NCBI GenBank assembly: GCA_938038815.1 | Contig: CALHTF010000135.1 | Location: 1 to 32,719 of the forward strand | From: an uncultured Acidimicrobiales bacterium | Lineage (GTDB): Bacteria; Actinomycetota; Acidimicrobiia; Acidimicrobiales; SHLQ01 | Reading direction: 5' to 3' | Length of the DNA stretch: 32,719 nt | Shown here: in pieces, positions 23,900 to 32,610 of the stretch | Layout: every line of letters starts with the position of its first letter | Position numbering within the stretch: the first letter of the stretch is position 1 | Position numbers and translations under genes: made by a program | Notes under the pieces: generated by a model | The model's input: only the letters and a program-made list of their open reading frames with translations | Database searches by the model: none | Told to the model about the DNA's origin: nothing

Positions 23900-24073
23900 C
23901 CCCGCGTTTTGGGCCAGATCTTCCTAACGTCTCCCCGCCATCGGCCGAATCAGATACCAACACCGAACTGGTGAGGGTGTGGAAGTCGATTTCGACGCCG
24001 TTAGCCTCAGTGGTGGGTGGAGACCCGAATCTATTTCCGCGACCCCTTGGGGTTAAGGACACAGGAGGCACCA

Positions 24074-24262
24074 GTGCCCCGCAATTGGATCTATTTCTTG
24101 CTGATCCTCTTCGTTTTGTATTTGATCAGCCTCAACCCAACCGATGCTGGCCACACGGCCCACACCTTCTTTGGATGGTTGGGTTCGATGTTGAACTCGA
24201 TCGGCCAGTTCGCCGACGGCCTGTTCGATGGCCCAGCCTCCGAGCAGGGCTTTGGTAACTAG
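24074..24262 (+). CDS. 62-residue single-pass membrane protein
   Basis: A GTG start with AGGAGG five bases upstream gives a short protein: three basic or polar residues, then a strong transmembrane helix (about residues 5-20, IYFLLILFVLYLI), then a weakly amphipathic segment with Phe and Gly and an acidic, Gly-rich end. The excellent ribosome-binding site and the clean hydrophobic helix make it a likely real gene. I recognise no family. It is followed 40 bp later by the PH-domain membrane protein, which may be its partner. Confidence 0.7.
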   Translation: MPRNWIYFLLILFVLYLISLNPTDAGHTAHTFFGWLGSMLNSIGQFADGLFDGPASEQGFGN

Positions 24263-24302
24263 GCTCTGCCGGGCCGCAAGGTTCGACGCTGCCTAGCGCC
24301 TC

Positions 24303-24980
24303 GTGGTCGCTCACTCGTCCCACGCGGGGACCCGGTCGCCACTAACGGCGCTTATTTGGCCCCTCCCAGAGAACGAAGTTCTGGTCGAGGGCGAAAAGGT
24401 CTACTACCGCGCCCGAATGCATTGGGCATCGCTGGCGATGACGCTGGCCGAGACCTTTGCGGTGTACATCTTGTTGCTGACCGCCTTCGAGGGGTTTCCG
24501 ACCACGTTTGGCACCCTGGCTGCGTTCGTGGTTATTGCCTCGGTCGTGGTGATTGGCCGCCTTCTGCAGACCCATACGTGGACCTGGTCGGAGGGTTCGC
24601 TCGTGGCGGTGCTGGTTCTGGTGATCATGTCGGCCACTGCCGACTTGCCCGCCGCGATCGCCATGATCGTGGCGATTATCGCCGCGATGCGACTCGTGGC
24701 CCATTACCTACGCTGGGCGTACTACGAGGTTCGATACGTAACGAACCGGCGCATCATCGAAACTAGCGGGTTCTTTGGCTCGAGGATCTCCTCGATGCCG
24801 CTCGGCCGAGTTACCGACATCAGCCTGACCCGAAGTGTGTTTGGTGAAGTCCTCGACTACGGGACGCTCCGGGTCGAAAGCGCCGGCCAAGACCAGGCGC
24901 TCGGGACCATCGGCTTCTTGGTCGAGCCCGAAATGTTCCACGAGACCATCGTGCTTCTTTCCACCGAGGTCCACGGGTAA
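24303..24980 (+). CDS. PH-domain (bPH2/YdbS-like) membrane protein
   Basis: The 225-residue protein has three to four hydrophobic segments (about residues 42-135) followed by a C-terminal bacterial PH-like domain recognised by YEVRYVTNRRIIETSGFFG, then the SSMPLGRVTDISLTRSVFG segment and YGTLRVESAG. Such proteins sit in the cytoplasmic membrane; their function is mostly unknown, and some affect secretion or lipid handling. The GTG at 24303 is the available start, but it has no good ribosome-binding site, so the first 15-20 residues are uncertain. Confidence 0.8.
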   Translation: MVAHSSHAGTRSPLTALIWPLPENEVLVEGEKVYYRARMHWASLAMTLAETFAVYILLLTAFEGFPTTFGTLAAFVVIASVVVIGRLLQTHTWTWSEGSLVAVLVLVIMSATADLPAAIAMIVAIIAAMRLVAHYLRWAYYEVRYVTNRRIIETSGFFGSRISSMPLGRVTDISLTRSVFGEVLDYGTLRVESAGQDQALGTIGFLVEPEMFHETIVLLSTEVHG

Positions 24981-25062
24981 ATCTTTGCCCGATCCGGGAA
25001 CCGATCGGGCGTGAAATGTGTTGTTATTGACAACAGCTCCAACGACCCCATTGGGAGAAACC

Positions 25063-25461
25063 ATGGCTGAGAAGACCTACACCGACGAAGAACTCCGCGA
25101 GCGCCTCACCGCCGCGCAGTACCAGGTAACCCAACAGGCCGGCACCGAACGAGCTTTCACCGGCGAATACTGGGACTGCAAGGACGACGGCATGTACCAC
25201 TGCATTGTTTGCGACGCAGCACTGTTTGCGAGCGACACCAAGTACGAGTCGGGTTCTGGCTGGCCCAGCTTCTACCAGGCAGCCGACGACGCCAAAGTAG
25301 AGCGCAAGGTCGACACCTCCCACGGTATGACCCGAGTCGAGGCACTCTGCGCATCGTGCGGCGCCCACCTTGGCCACGTGTTCACCGACGGCCCAGCCCC
25401 GACGGGCGAGCGATTCTGCATGAACTCGGCGTCGCTGCGCCTGGAGAAGACCGAGAGCTAG
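25063..25461 (+). CDS. msrB: Peptide-methionine (R)-S-oxide reductase
   Basis: Repairs oxidised methionine (R-sulfoxide) in proteins with thioredoxin as reductant. The 132-residue protein has two CxxC pairs for structural zinc (Cys47/Cys50 and Cys96/Cys99), the GSGWPSF motif and catalytic Cys119 in RFCMNS. The ATG has GGGAGA a few bases upstream. Its stop codon overlaps that of the convergent cinA: the four bases CTAG serve both strands. Confidence 0.96.
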   Translation: MAEKTYTDEELRERLTAAQYQVTQQAGTERAFTGEYWDCKDDGMYHCIVCDAALFASDTKYESGSGWPSFYQAADDAKVERKVDTSHGMTRVEALCASCGAHLGHVFTDGPAPTGERFCMNSASLRLEKTES

Positions 25462-26735
25462 GTAGCCGACCGGTCGGCTAGCCGCAGTCGTAGGGCATTC
25501 ATCACGGTGATGGTGGTGTACTGACGGATGCGGTTTCGGTCAGCCGGGAACGTTGCCATATGGGCTTCGACTTTGCCGTCGAGACTGGTTGCCATCCACA
25601 CCGTGCCGGGCTCTACCCCGTCTTGGGGATCGGGTCCAGCGACACCCGTGACGGCGATCGACACATCGACACCCAACAACTTGACGGCGCCAGCTGCCAT
25701 GGCCCGCACTGCTGCCTCGCTCACGACCGGCCCTTCGGGCACGTCGAGCATGGTGAACTTTAGGTCCGAGGCGTAACTCACGAGGCCACCCCGGAACACC
25801 GCACTGGCGCCCGGCACATCGACCAGACGCGCCGAGATCATGCCACCGGTAAGCGACTCGGCCGTCCCGAGCGTAAGGCCTTGAGCTTTCAACTCGGCGA
25901 GCACGACTGCTTCCATCGAGTGGCTCTTGTCGTTGTCGTGGTCGATGCCGAAAATGATCGGGCCCACCACGTCGGTAACTCGCCGCTGGGCATCGTCGAG
26001 CGCAGCCTGGGCGGTGGGGTCGTCGATCGCTTTCGCCGTCAGGCGGATCTTGAGCCCCTCGATACCGCTTGCGTTGAACGCCAGCGTGACACCATGCGCT
26101 GGGTCGTCGAGATAGTCGATGACCCCCGCCAGCATCTCGCCCAGCCCGGATTCTGATTGCCCCCAGGTGCGAAGCGTTCGCGACCGAATGACCGCCGCCT
26201 CACCCGAGCGGGCCATGAGGTCGGGCACCACCGTGCCAAGCATCATGGCGTGCATCTCGTGGGGCACCCCGGGCATGGCGTAGATCACTTTGCCCAACGG
26301 GTCGTCGAGGTCGACGGGAACCACAAGCCCCGCTGCGGTTCCGGGCTGTTGCTCCATGGTCCAGCCGCCGGCCGGAATGTCGGCTTGGCGAAGGTTACTT
26401 TCGGGCATTTCGCGGCCCCGAGAGGTAAACATCTCTCGGATAACCGCCACCAACGCTTCGTCGCGTTCGAGGGGGCGCCCAACGACCTCGGCGATGATCT
26501 CGCGGGTGATGTCGTCGTGGGTGGGGCCCAACCCGCCGGTGATGATCACCGCATCGGAGCGATCGACGGCGCCTTGGATTACCTGGCGCATGCGTTCGGG
26601 GTTATCGCCGACCTTGGTCTGGAAATGCGAGTTGAGACCAGCCAGCGCCAGTTGCTCGCCGATCCACGACGAGTTCGTGTCGACGATTTGCCCCAACAAA
26701 AGCTCGGTGCCGACCGCTACGACTTCGACGTTCAT
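25458..26735 (-). CDS. cinA: CinA (NMN amidohydrolase / molybdopterin-binding-like protein)
   Basis: The two-domain protein has 425 residues. The N-terminal COG1058 domain has [18 protein letters not shown] and the [11 protein letters not shown] motif and acts on ADP-ribose-type pyrophosphates. The C-terminal amidohydrolase domain has [26 protein letters not shown] and removes the amide of nicotinamide mononucleotide in pyridine-nucleotide recycling. The ATG at 26735 overlaps the pgsA stop by four bases (ATGA), which fixes the start. In several bacteria cinA is linked to recA; here it lies 1.7 kb downstream of recA on the other strand. No LexA box was found before it. Confidence 0.94.
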   Translation of the reverse strand: MNVEVVAVGTELLLGQIVDTNSSWIGEQLALAGLNSHFQTKVGDNPERMRQVIQGAVDRSDAVIITGGLGPTHDDITREIIAEVVGRPLERDEALVAVIREMFTSRGREMPESNLRQADIPAGGWTMEQQPGTAAGLVVPVDLDDPLGKVIYAMPGVPHEMHAMMLGTVVPDLMARSGEAAVIRSRTLRTWGQSESGLGEMLAGVIDYLDDPAHGVTLAFNASGIEGLKIRLTAKAIDDPTAQAALDDAQRRVTDVVGPIIFGIDHDNDKSHSMEAVVLAELKAQGLTLGTAESLTGGMISARLVDVPGASAVFRGGLVSYASDLKFTMLDVPEGPVVSEAAVRAMAAGAVKLLGVDVSIAVTGVAGPDPQDGVEPGTVWMATSLDGKVEAHMATFPADRNRIRQYTTITVMNALRLRLADRSAT

Positions 26736-27292
26736 GAGCGAGTGCCGTCTCGCCAGTACATGTAACCCGTGTACAGCGTGAGCGCTACCGCCGCCCAAAG
26801 CGCAACGTCTACGACCCACCGAGCATTCTCGAACGGCGGCGCAACGGCGATCAGTAACGCGATTCCTTGGATGGTCGACTTCCATTTCGCCGCCTGGCGG
26901 GCTGGCACACTGATCGATTTGGTGGCGAGGTAACTACGCCAGGCGCTTATGGCGACCTCGCGACCGGTGATGAGCGCTACGGGCAGCCACCAATACGAGC
27001 CCACCAACCAGAGGGCGATCATTGCGCCGATGACCACCACTTTGTCGGCCAGCGGGTCGAGAAACGCACCCGCCCGGGTCGATCCGTGGTTGCGAGCCAA
27101 GATCCCGTCGAGAAAATCCGAAGCCGCCATAAGGGTGCCAAGCCCAACAGCAGCCCATGACGCACCCAGGCTCTCCTCGCTGTTGAGGATCATCCAGAAC
27201 AGAAAGGGCGACGCAATGATGCGCGCCATCGTGATCATGTTCGCCGGGTTGGTAACAAACGCTCCCCCGTGGTGCCGTACCGCGTCGATCAC
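26732..27292 (-). CDS. pgsA: CDP-diacylglycerol-glycerol-3-phosphate 3-phosphatidyltransferase family protein
   Basis: Membrane enzyme of phospholipid synthesis; the family makes phosphatidylglycerol phosphate. The 186-residue protein carries the full CDP-alcohol phosphatidyltransferase signature (D-F-L-D-G...A-R...G...D-P-L-A-D, about residues 59-83) with all Asp residues, and several membrane helices. It starts at GTG 27292, overlapping the rimO stop by four bases (GTGA), and ends overlapping cinA by four. The rimO-pgsA-cinA order is conserved in actinobacteria. Another CDP-alcohol substrate cannot be excluded. Confidence 0.93.
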   Translation of the reverse strand: MIDAVRHHGGAFVTNPANMITMARIIASPFLFWMILNSEESLGASWAAVGLGTLMAASDFLDGILARNHGSTRAGAFLDPLADKVVVIGAMIALWLVGSYWWLPVALITGREVAISAWRSYLATKSISVPARQAAKWKSTIQGIALLIAVAPPFENARWVVDVALWAAVALTLYTGYMYWRDGTRS

Positions 27293-28545
27293 GGCTGTGC
27301 GCTCACCGCCACCGCATCGAGGTCGGGGCCCAACGCGCCGACCACCTCAACCTCGTGAAACTCTCCCACGGCCAGATCTTCGGCGACGGTGATCACGCCG
27401 TCGATCTCGGGGGCTTCACGGGTGCTTCGGGCAATGCCTGGTTCGTCCACAAGTACTTTGACCGTCCGGCCGATCAAATCGTCACGTTTTCTTGCGGTAA
27501 TTCCGTCTTGCAGTTCTCGCAGTTCGGCGAGCCGCTCGTGCATCAGGTGCGAGTCGACCTCGTCGTCGAGATCAAAAGCATAGGTGCCGGCTTCTGGGCT
27601 GTAGGCGAAGAAGCCGCACCAATCGAGGTCGGCCTCGGCGACGAAATCGAGCAACTGGTCGTGATCGGCTTCGGTTTCGCCCGGGTAACCAACGATGAAG
27701 TTCGACCGGAAGGCCGCATCGGTCGCCTGCGACCGGATGGCGGTGATCCGTTCGATGAACTTGTCGCCGTTGCCCCAACGCTTCATCCGCCGCATCAGCG
27801 GCGGCGACACGTGTTGCAGCGACAGATCAAAGTACGGGACCTCGGTCGCCAGGATCGTCTCTATCAGCGCATTATTCAGCTCGGACGGGTACAAGTACAG
27901 CAGGCGCACCCAGTCGACGTGGGGCTTGATGGCTTCGATGAGCGGGATCAGGTCTTTGGTGCCTTCGCCCTGATCGCGTCCGTAGCTGGCAAGGTCTTGG
28001 GCAACCAGCACCACCTCTTGGGCCTCGAGTGTTTGGACTTCGGTCACGATCGACTCGACCGATCGAGACCGTTGCGGACCCCGAAAGGTCGGGATGGCGC
28101 AGAAGCCACATGCCCGGTCGCAACCTTCGGCGATCTTGATGTACGCCCACGGACGATCCGAGGCCGGACGAGGTAGGTTCAAAAGGTCAAAGCTCGGGGC
28201 CTCGGGCCCTTTGGGCTTTGCACCGATGCTCACCGGCACGCCGAAACCAGCGACCTTGTCGGCCTCAGGGAGCGCGTCGGACAGCTCGTCGCCGTACCGT
28301 TCGGCCATGCACCCGGTTACCACAAGTTCGGCGTCGGGGTTCTCGCCAGAAATGGCCAGGATCGTGTCGATCGACTCCTGTCGAGCCTCCTCGATGAAGG
28401 CGCAAGTATTCACCACCACCAGATCGGCCTGGTCGAGGTCGTCGGCAGCCTCGAGGCCATCGGCCAGCATCTTTCCGACCAACTTGTCGGAGTCGACCTG
28501 GTTCTTTGGGCAACCCAAAGTCTCGATGAAGAAGCGTTTCGTCAC
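27289..28545 (-). CDS. rimO: Ribosomal protein uS12 methylthiotransferase
   Basis: Radical-SAM enzyme that methylthiolates an Asp of ribosomal protein uS12. The 418-residue protein has auxiliary-cluster cysteines Cys11, Cys48 and Cys79 and the radical-SAM cluster at Cys142, Cys146 and Cys149 (CDRACGFC). The N-terminus ETLGCPKNQVDSD is the RimO rather than MiaB form. A C-terminal TRAM domain follows. The start is GTG 28545. It is coupled to pgsA by a four-base overlap and follows the small membrane protein gene by 23 bp. Confidence 0.96.
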   Translation of the reverse strand: MTKRFFIETLGCPKNQVDSDKLVGKMLADGLEAADDLDQADLVVVNTCAFIEEARQESIDTILAISGENPDAELVVTGCMAERYGDELSDALPEADKVAGFGVPVSIGAKPKGPEAPSFDLLNLPRPASDRPWAYIKIAEGCDRACGFCAIPTFRGPQRSRSVESIVTEVQTLEAQEVVLVAQDLASYGRDQGEGTKDLIPLIEAIKPHVDWVRLLYLYPSELNNALIETILATEVPYFDLSLQHVSPPLMRRMKRWGNGDKFIERITAIRSQATDAAFRSNFIVGYPGETEADHDQLLDFVAEADLDWCGFFAYSPEAGTYAFDLDDEVDSHLMHERLAELRELQDGITARKRDDLIGRTVKVLVDEPGIARSTREAPEIDGVITVAEDLAVGEFHEVEVVGALGPDLDAVAVSAQP

Positions 28546-28568
28546 AGTGGGTTGAGGTTACTTGACTT

Positions 28569-28796
28569 TCAGAATTCGCCAGCAGCGCCGCGAGCCTTGG
28601 CTCGGCGGTTGGCGGCGTACCACTGGGTCGCCGAAACAATGGTGTACGGCACGATCAGCAACAGTGCGTAGACCCACTCGCGGGTCAAGACGAACAGCAC
28701 GAATCCGGTAAGCACCATTGCCACGAGGCCGACCAGTAGCAGCCGGGTCAAGATGCGGACATCGGACCACGAATCGAGCCCTCGATCTTCGTACAC
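28569..28796 (-). CDS. 75-residue two-pass membrane protein
   Basis: Starting at GTG 28796 with GAGGGC just upstream, the protein has a short hydrophilic N-terminus (YEDRGLDSWSDVRI), two transmembrane helices (about 18-38 and 43-60) and a basic C-terminal tail (NRRAKARG). It lies 28 bp after the antiporter gene and 23 bp before rimO, all on one strand, which supports a real gene. A longer open frame reaches into the antiporter but its extra part is not protein-like. I do not recognise a family. Confidence 0.68.
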   Translation of the reverse strand: MYEDRGLDSWSDVRILTRLLLVGLVAMVLTGFVLFVLTREWVYALLLIVPYTIVSATQWYAANRRAKARGAAGEF

Positions 28797-28824
28797 GCCC
28801 TCAGGATACCGCTGCTGTCGGCGG

Positions 28825-29766
28825 TTAGCTGCCGGCGCCCACGATGACAACGGTCGCGGCGTACATGGCGAGCAGCACCACCGCTTCCCAGCGCACGACC
28901 AACCGCTTGGTGTACATGAACAACAGCGCCACAACCGAGATCGCCATCATGAGGGCGACACCGGTGACCGACACACCGTTGTCGTTGACTGCACCTGGTC
29001 CAATGAGTGCGATCGCTCCACCGACCGCCAGGCTGTTGAACACGTTCGAGCCCAGCAGGTTGCCGACGATGAGTTCGGTTTCGTTTCGTCGGGCTGCCGC
29101 GGCGGCGGTCACCAACTCGGGCAACGAGGTGCCGATCGCAACCATGGTCAGGCCAATGAAGCCGCTGCTCAGGCCCGCTTCTTCCGCGATGAAGGTTGCA
29201 CCCCAAACCAACGCCTGTGCGCCGAGGATTGTGCCGACCAAACCAATGAGTGTTCGCCCAACCTCGTACGACGTTTTGGTCGAGTTATCGAGAAACTCTT
29301 CGTCGATGTCGTCCTCGGCGTCGGGGTCGTTCGACATCAAGAGCCAGCCAATGGCGGCGGTCAGCGCCAGGACCATCGCAACGCCCTCGATCCGGCTCAA
29401 CCCGCCTTGCACGAGCACGGTGAACATCAACGCGGCGCCAAAGGCTAACGGAGCTTCTCGACTGATCGTCGATGCGGGCAACGGTAGGGGTGAGATAACG
29501 GCTGCGAACCCCAAGACCAGGCTGAGGTTTGCCGCATTTGAGCCAACGATGTTCCCCACGCCGAGCGCAAGGTCGCCGCCCTGGGCCGCGATGCCCGATA
29601 CCAACAGCTCGGGGGCACTGGTTCCAAAGCCCAACACGACGGCGCCGATAACCACCGGCGACATCGAAAGGTTCGTTGCCAGTCGTGCGCCGCCCAAGAC
29701 GAATTGGTCGGCGGCGAACGTAAGCAGACCTAGCCCAACAATGACGGCCAGAACAGCAAGAAGCAT
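28825..29766 (-). CDS. Calcium/sodium antiporter (CaCA family, YrbG-like)
   Basis: Integral membrane exchanger. The 313-residue protein is almost entirely hydrophobic (about ten helices) and contains both alpha repeats that form the ion site: GFGTSAPELLVS with GNIVGSNAANL in the first half, and AIGTSLPELVTA with GNLLGSNVFN in the second. An acidic loop (NDPDAEDDIDEEF) separates the halves. Ca2+/H+ or Na+/Ca2+ exchange is inferred from the family. It begins 9 bp after the ftsK stop, so it is probably cotranscribed with it. Confidence 0.92.
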   Translation of the reverse strand: MLLAVLAVIVGLGLLTFAADQFVLGGARLATNLSMSPVVIGAVVLGFGTSAPELLVSGIAAQGGDLALGVGNIVGSNAANLSLVLGFAAVISPLPLPASTISREAPLAFGAALMFTVLVQGGLSRIEGVAMVLALTAAIGWLLMSNDPDAEDDIDEEFLDNSTKTSYEVGRTLIGLVGTILGAQALVWGATFIAEEAGLSSGFIGLTMVAIGTSLPELVTAAAAARRNETELIVGNLLGSNVFNSLAVGGAIALIGPGAVNDNGVSVTGVALMMAISVVALLFMYTKRLVVRWEAVVLLAMYAATVVIVGAGS

Positions 29767-29775
29767 GAGCCTGTT

Positions 29776-32421
29776 CTACTGCTGTTTGGCTTGTTCGAGC
29801 TCTTCGGGGGTCAACAAGACCGAGCGGGCCTTTGAGCCTTCGCTCGGGCCGACCACGCCGCGCTGTTCGAGTAGGTCCATGATCCGCCCGGCCCGGGCGA
29901 AGCCGACGCGAAGCTTGCGTTGCAGCATCGAGGTCGAGCCGAGTTGGCTCGCCACGACAAGTTCCATTGCTTGCATCAGCAACTCGTCGTCGTCGCCGCC
30001 GCTCGAACCAAAGGTTCCCGGAGGCGCCGCCGCGGTGAGATCGTCGGTTTCGGGGAACGGCACGTTGGCGATCGCCAACGGCTTGGCGGCCGGAGCGGCA
30101 ACCTCGTCGGCCGACGCCGTGAGATCGACTGCTGGGGCGGCGGTAGTCGCAGCCTCAGGCTGTGCTTCCTCGACCTCGATAACCTCAGGTTGTTGGTTGC
30201 GCCAGAACTCGACAACACCGCGAACCTCTTCTTCGGTGACCCAGCAACCCTGCACACGATGCGGAGTGCTCGACGCCGGACCCATGAGCAACATGTCACC
30301 CTTACCGACCAGACGCTCGGCGCCTGGCTGATCGAGGATGACTCGACTGTCGGCGAGGCTCGACACGGCAAACGCCAGGCGAGCCGGAACGTTGGCCTTA
30401 ATGACGCCGGTGATCACGTTGACCGACGGGCGCTGCGTGGCAATTACCAGGTGGATACCAACCGCCCGAGCCTTCTGTGCGATTCGACAGATCGACTCTT
30501 CGACGTCGCGGGCGGCAACCATCATGAGGTCGGCGAGCTCGTCGACCACCACCACGATGTAGGGCATGTGTTCGTACTGCTTGGGCTCGCCGTTTTCATC
30601 GACTTGGCCGAGCTTGGCTTTGACCTTGCCCTTAGCGATCGCGGCGTTGTAGCCGCCGATGTCGCGGAAGCTACAAGCGCTCAACAGCTCGTAGCGGCGT
30701 TCCATCTCACGGACCGCCCAGGCCAGCGCGTTGGCGGCCTTCTTGGCGTCGGTGATTGGCTGGGTGAGCAGGTGAGGTACCCGCTCGTATTGGCCCATTT
30801 CGACCATCTTCGGGTCGACCAGGATCATGCGTACCTGATCGGGGGTGGCCCGCATCAGAATCGATGTGATGAGACTATTGATGCACGACGACTTACCGGC
30901 ACCGGTTGCACCAGCGATCAGGATGTGAGGCATCGCCGCCAGGTTCGCCAGCATCGAGCGGCCGTTGATGTCGCGACCGAGGGCTGCTTCCATTGGGTGG
31001 TCGGCGTCGCGGGCCTCTTGTGAGCCAAGGATGTCGCCCAGGGCAACGATCTCGCGGTTGGCGTTCGGGACTTCCACGCCGATCGCCTGACGGCCCGGGA
31101 TCGGCGCCAAGATACGCACGTCGGGCGACGCCATCGCATAGGCGATGTCTTTGTTGAGCGAGGTAACTCGGGCGACCTTTACGCCCGGGCCAAGCTCGAG
31201 TTCGTAACGGGTAACGGTCGGGCCGACGACCATACCGACCAGGCGGGTTTCGACACCGTGTTCGGCGAGGGCGTTTTCGAGAATGCGCCCTCGTTCCTCG
31301 ACCGCCCGCTTATCGACCTGCTGCGCATCGGACTGGTCGAGCAGGTTCAGTGGTGGGAGCACCCAATCGCCACGCTTGGACACGGTTGCCCGCGTGGCAG
31401 CCGCGACCTTGGCTGGACGTTCGGGCACCTCGACCTTGGGAATGTCGGCCTTGGGCTTGGGCGCTTGTTTCGGAGCCTCGTCTTCTTGAGGCGGCTCGAC
31501 ATCGATGCGGCGATCGTCGTTTCCGGTGGCGACAGCGTTGGGGTCGCCGAGGTTGAATTCGTCGTCGGCAATGTCGCTGGGCAGGCCGCCGATGTCGTCT
31601 TCGTCCCACACGGGGTCGCGAAGATCGATGTCGCCTGGGTCAAAGAGTAGCCAGCGCAGCCGCTCACCGAGCGAACCGAACATCGAGGGTCGGTCGGGCG
31701 ACGGCGCGGCCAGTGACCGGACGGTGATACCGCTCAGAACCAGGAACGCGAGGATCGAAATCGTCGAGAGCACCAGCACCGCCCCCCACATGGCGACCAT
31801 CTTGTGCAGCACGCCGCCGGTCGCGAAACCAAGCACACCGCCGGCATCGCTGAATACGTCGACGGTTGCGTCGAGGCCCGGACGACCACGGAACAGATGC
31901 AACAGACCCGAAACCGCCACGATCGTGAGCGCCGAGCCAACGAGAAGCCGCAGCGTGAGTTGCCGGTCGCCGCGTTCGGACTGGTCGTCGGACTTTCCGC
32001 GGACCATCACAATGCCGCTACCGATAAGACCAACCGGGATCCATGCTCGGACCAGACCAAACAACCAGCCGGTAAACCCGTCGTAGAGTCGCCCGACCGG
32101 CCCCGCCATTTCGGCGTAGGTCGCCAGGGCGGTGAAGAGTCCAATGGCGATAAAGATGAGGCCCCACAGGTCGGTACCGTGATCAGAAAACGCTTCCGAA
32201 ACGGCTTCGTTCGCTGTGGTCCGTTCTTGGCGTTTGGCCTGTGCCGCCTTGGTGGTGCGTGACGTGGCGGTCGACTGGCGACTCTTGGCTGGGGCCTTCT
32301 TCTTCGCCGGCGTCGACCTCGACGTGGTCTTCGCCCGAGGCTTGGTTGTCGTCGACGATTTCGCTCTCGTCGACGATCGTGTAGACGACTTGGGCTTTGA
32401 AGTACGGCTTTTAGTAGTCAC
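29776..32421 (-). CDS. ftsK: DNA translocase FtsK/SpoIIIE
   Basis: Septum-anchored ATPase that pumps chromosome ends during division. From the GTG at 32421 the protein has 881 residues: a Lys/Ser/Thr/Ala-rich start of about 65 residues, four transmembrane segments (about 80-240), an acidic linker, and the motor with Walker A GATGAGKSS near 500 and Walker B VVVVDELADLMM near 625. A C-terminal gamma winged helix (GSTSMLQRKLRVGFARAG...) reads KOPS-type sites. The open frame runs 40 codons further upstream, but a candidate promoter lies within that stretch and no family resemblance is seen there, so GTG 32421 is preferred. The ribosome-binding site is weak. Confidence 0.94.
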   Translation of the reverse strand: MTTKSRTSKPKSSTRSSTRAKSSTTTKPRAKTTSRSTPAKKKAPAKSRQSTATSRTTKAAQAKRQERTTANEAVSEAFSDHGTDLWGLIFIAIGLFTALATYAEMAGPVGRLYDGFTGWLFGLVRAWIPVGLIGSGIVMVRGKSDDQSERGDRQLTLRLLVGSALTIVAVSGLLHLFRGRPGLDATVDVFSDAGGVLGFATGGVLHKMVAMWGAVLVLSTISILAFLVLSGITVRSLAAPSPDRPSMFGSLGERLRWLLFDPGDIDLRDPVWDEDDIGGLPSDIADDEFNLGDPNAVATGNDDRRIDVEPPQEDEAPKQAPKPKADIPKVEVPERPAKVAAATRATVSKRGDWVLPPLNLLDQSDAQQVDKRAVEERGRILENALAEHGVETRLVGMVVGPTVTRYELELGPGVKVARVTSLNKDIAYAMASPDVRILAPIPGRQAIGVEVPNANREIVALGDILGSQEARDADHPMEAALGRDINGRSMLANLAAMPHILIAGATGAGKSSCINSLITSILMRATPDQVRMILVDPKMVEMGQYERVPHLLTQPITDAKKAANALAWAVREMERRYELLSACSFRDIGGYNAAIAKGKVKAKLGQVDENGEPKQYEHMPYIVVVVDELADLMMVAARDVEESICRIAQKARAVGIHLVIATQRPSVNVITGVIKANVPARLAFAVSSLADSRVILDQPGAERLVGKGDMLLMGPASSTPHRVQGCWVTEEEVRGVVEFWRNQQPEVIEVEEAQPEAATTAAPAVDLTASADEVAAPAAKPLAIANVPFPETDDLTAAAPPGTFGSSGGDDDELLMQAMELVVASQLGSTSMLQRKLRVGFARAGRIMDLLEQRGVVGPSEGSKARSVLLTPEELEQAKQQ

Positions 32422-32462
32422 AGCGACGTCAACGCTAACAGCAGCAACACCAGAAACATCAC

Positions 32463-32490
32463 GAAATATGGACGCAAAGCGGTCTATCAA
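32463..32490 (-). promoter_or_regulatory. Candidate ftsK promoter
   Basis: On the minus strand TTGATA (32490-32485) and TATTTC (32468-32463) are separated by 16 bp. The -10 is a weak match. Transcription from here would begin about 30-40 bases before the proposed ftsK GTG. Tentative. Confidence 0.3.
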
Positions 32491-32610
32491 CCACCAACCG
32501 CGCGAACTGCTCGAGTGAACAAACCAACGCACAACCCCCAAATCTCACCCACAGTGAAATCACTACCCCCAAAGCCAACGTTCCGCCTAGAATCCCACGC
32601 TCTGCGTTCA

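Noticed and set aside
23751..24258. Open frames in the recA downstream gap (106 and 131 codons)
   Set aside because: They overlap the recA terminator and the small membrane gene, have no ribosome-binding site and no protein-like pattern.
5913..25021. Shared 15-mer GGGCGTGAAATGTGT upstream of nrdJ and of msrB
   Set aside because: One or two shared 15-mers are expected by chance in a sequence of this length; orientation relative to the genes differs.
28844..30331. 495-codon open frame antisense to the antiporter and the ftsK end
   Set aside because: Ser/Thr/Pro-rich shadow spanning two real genes.
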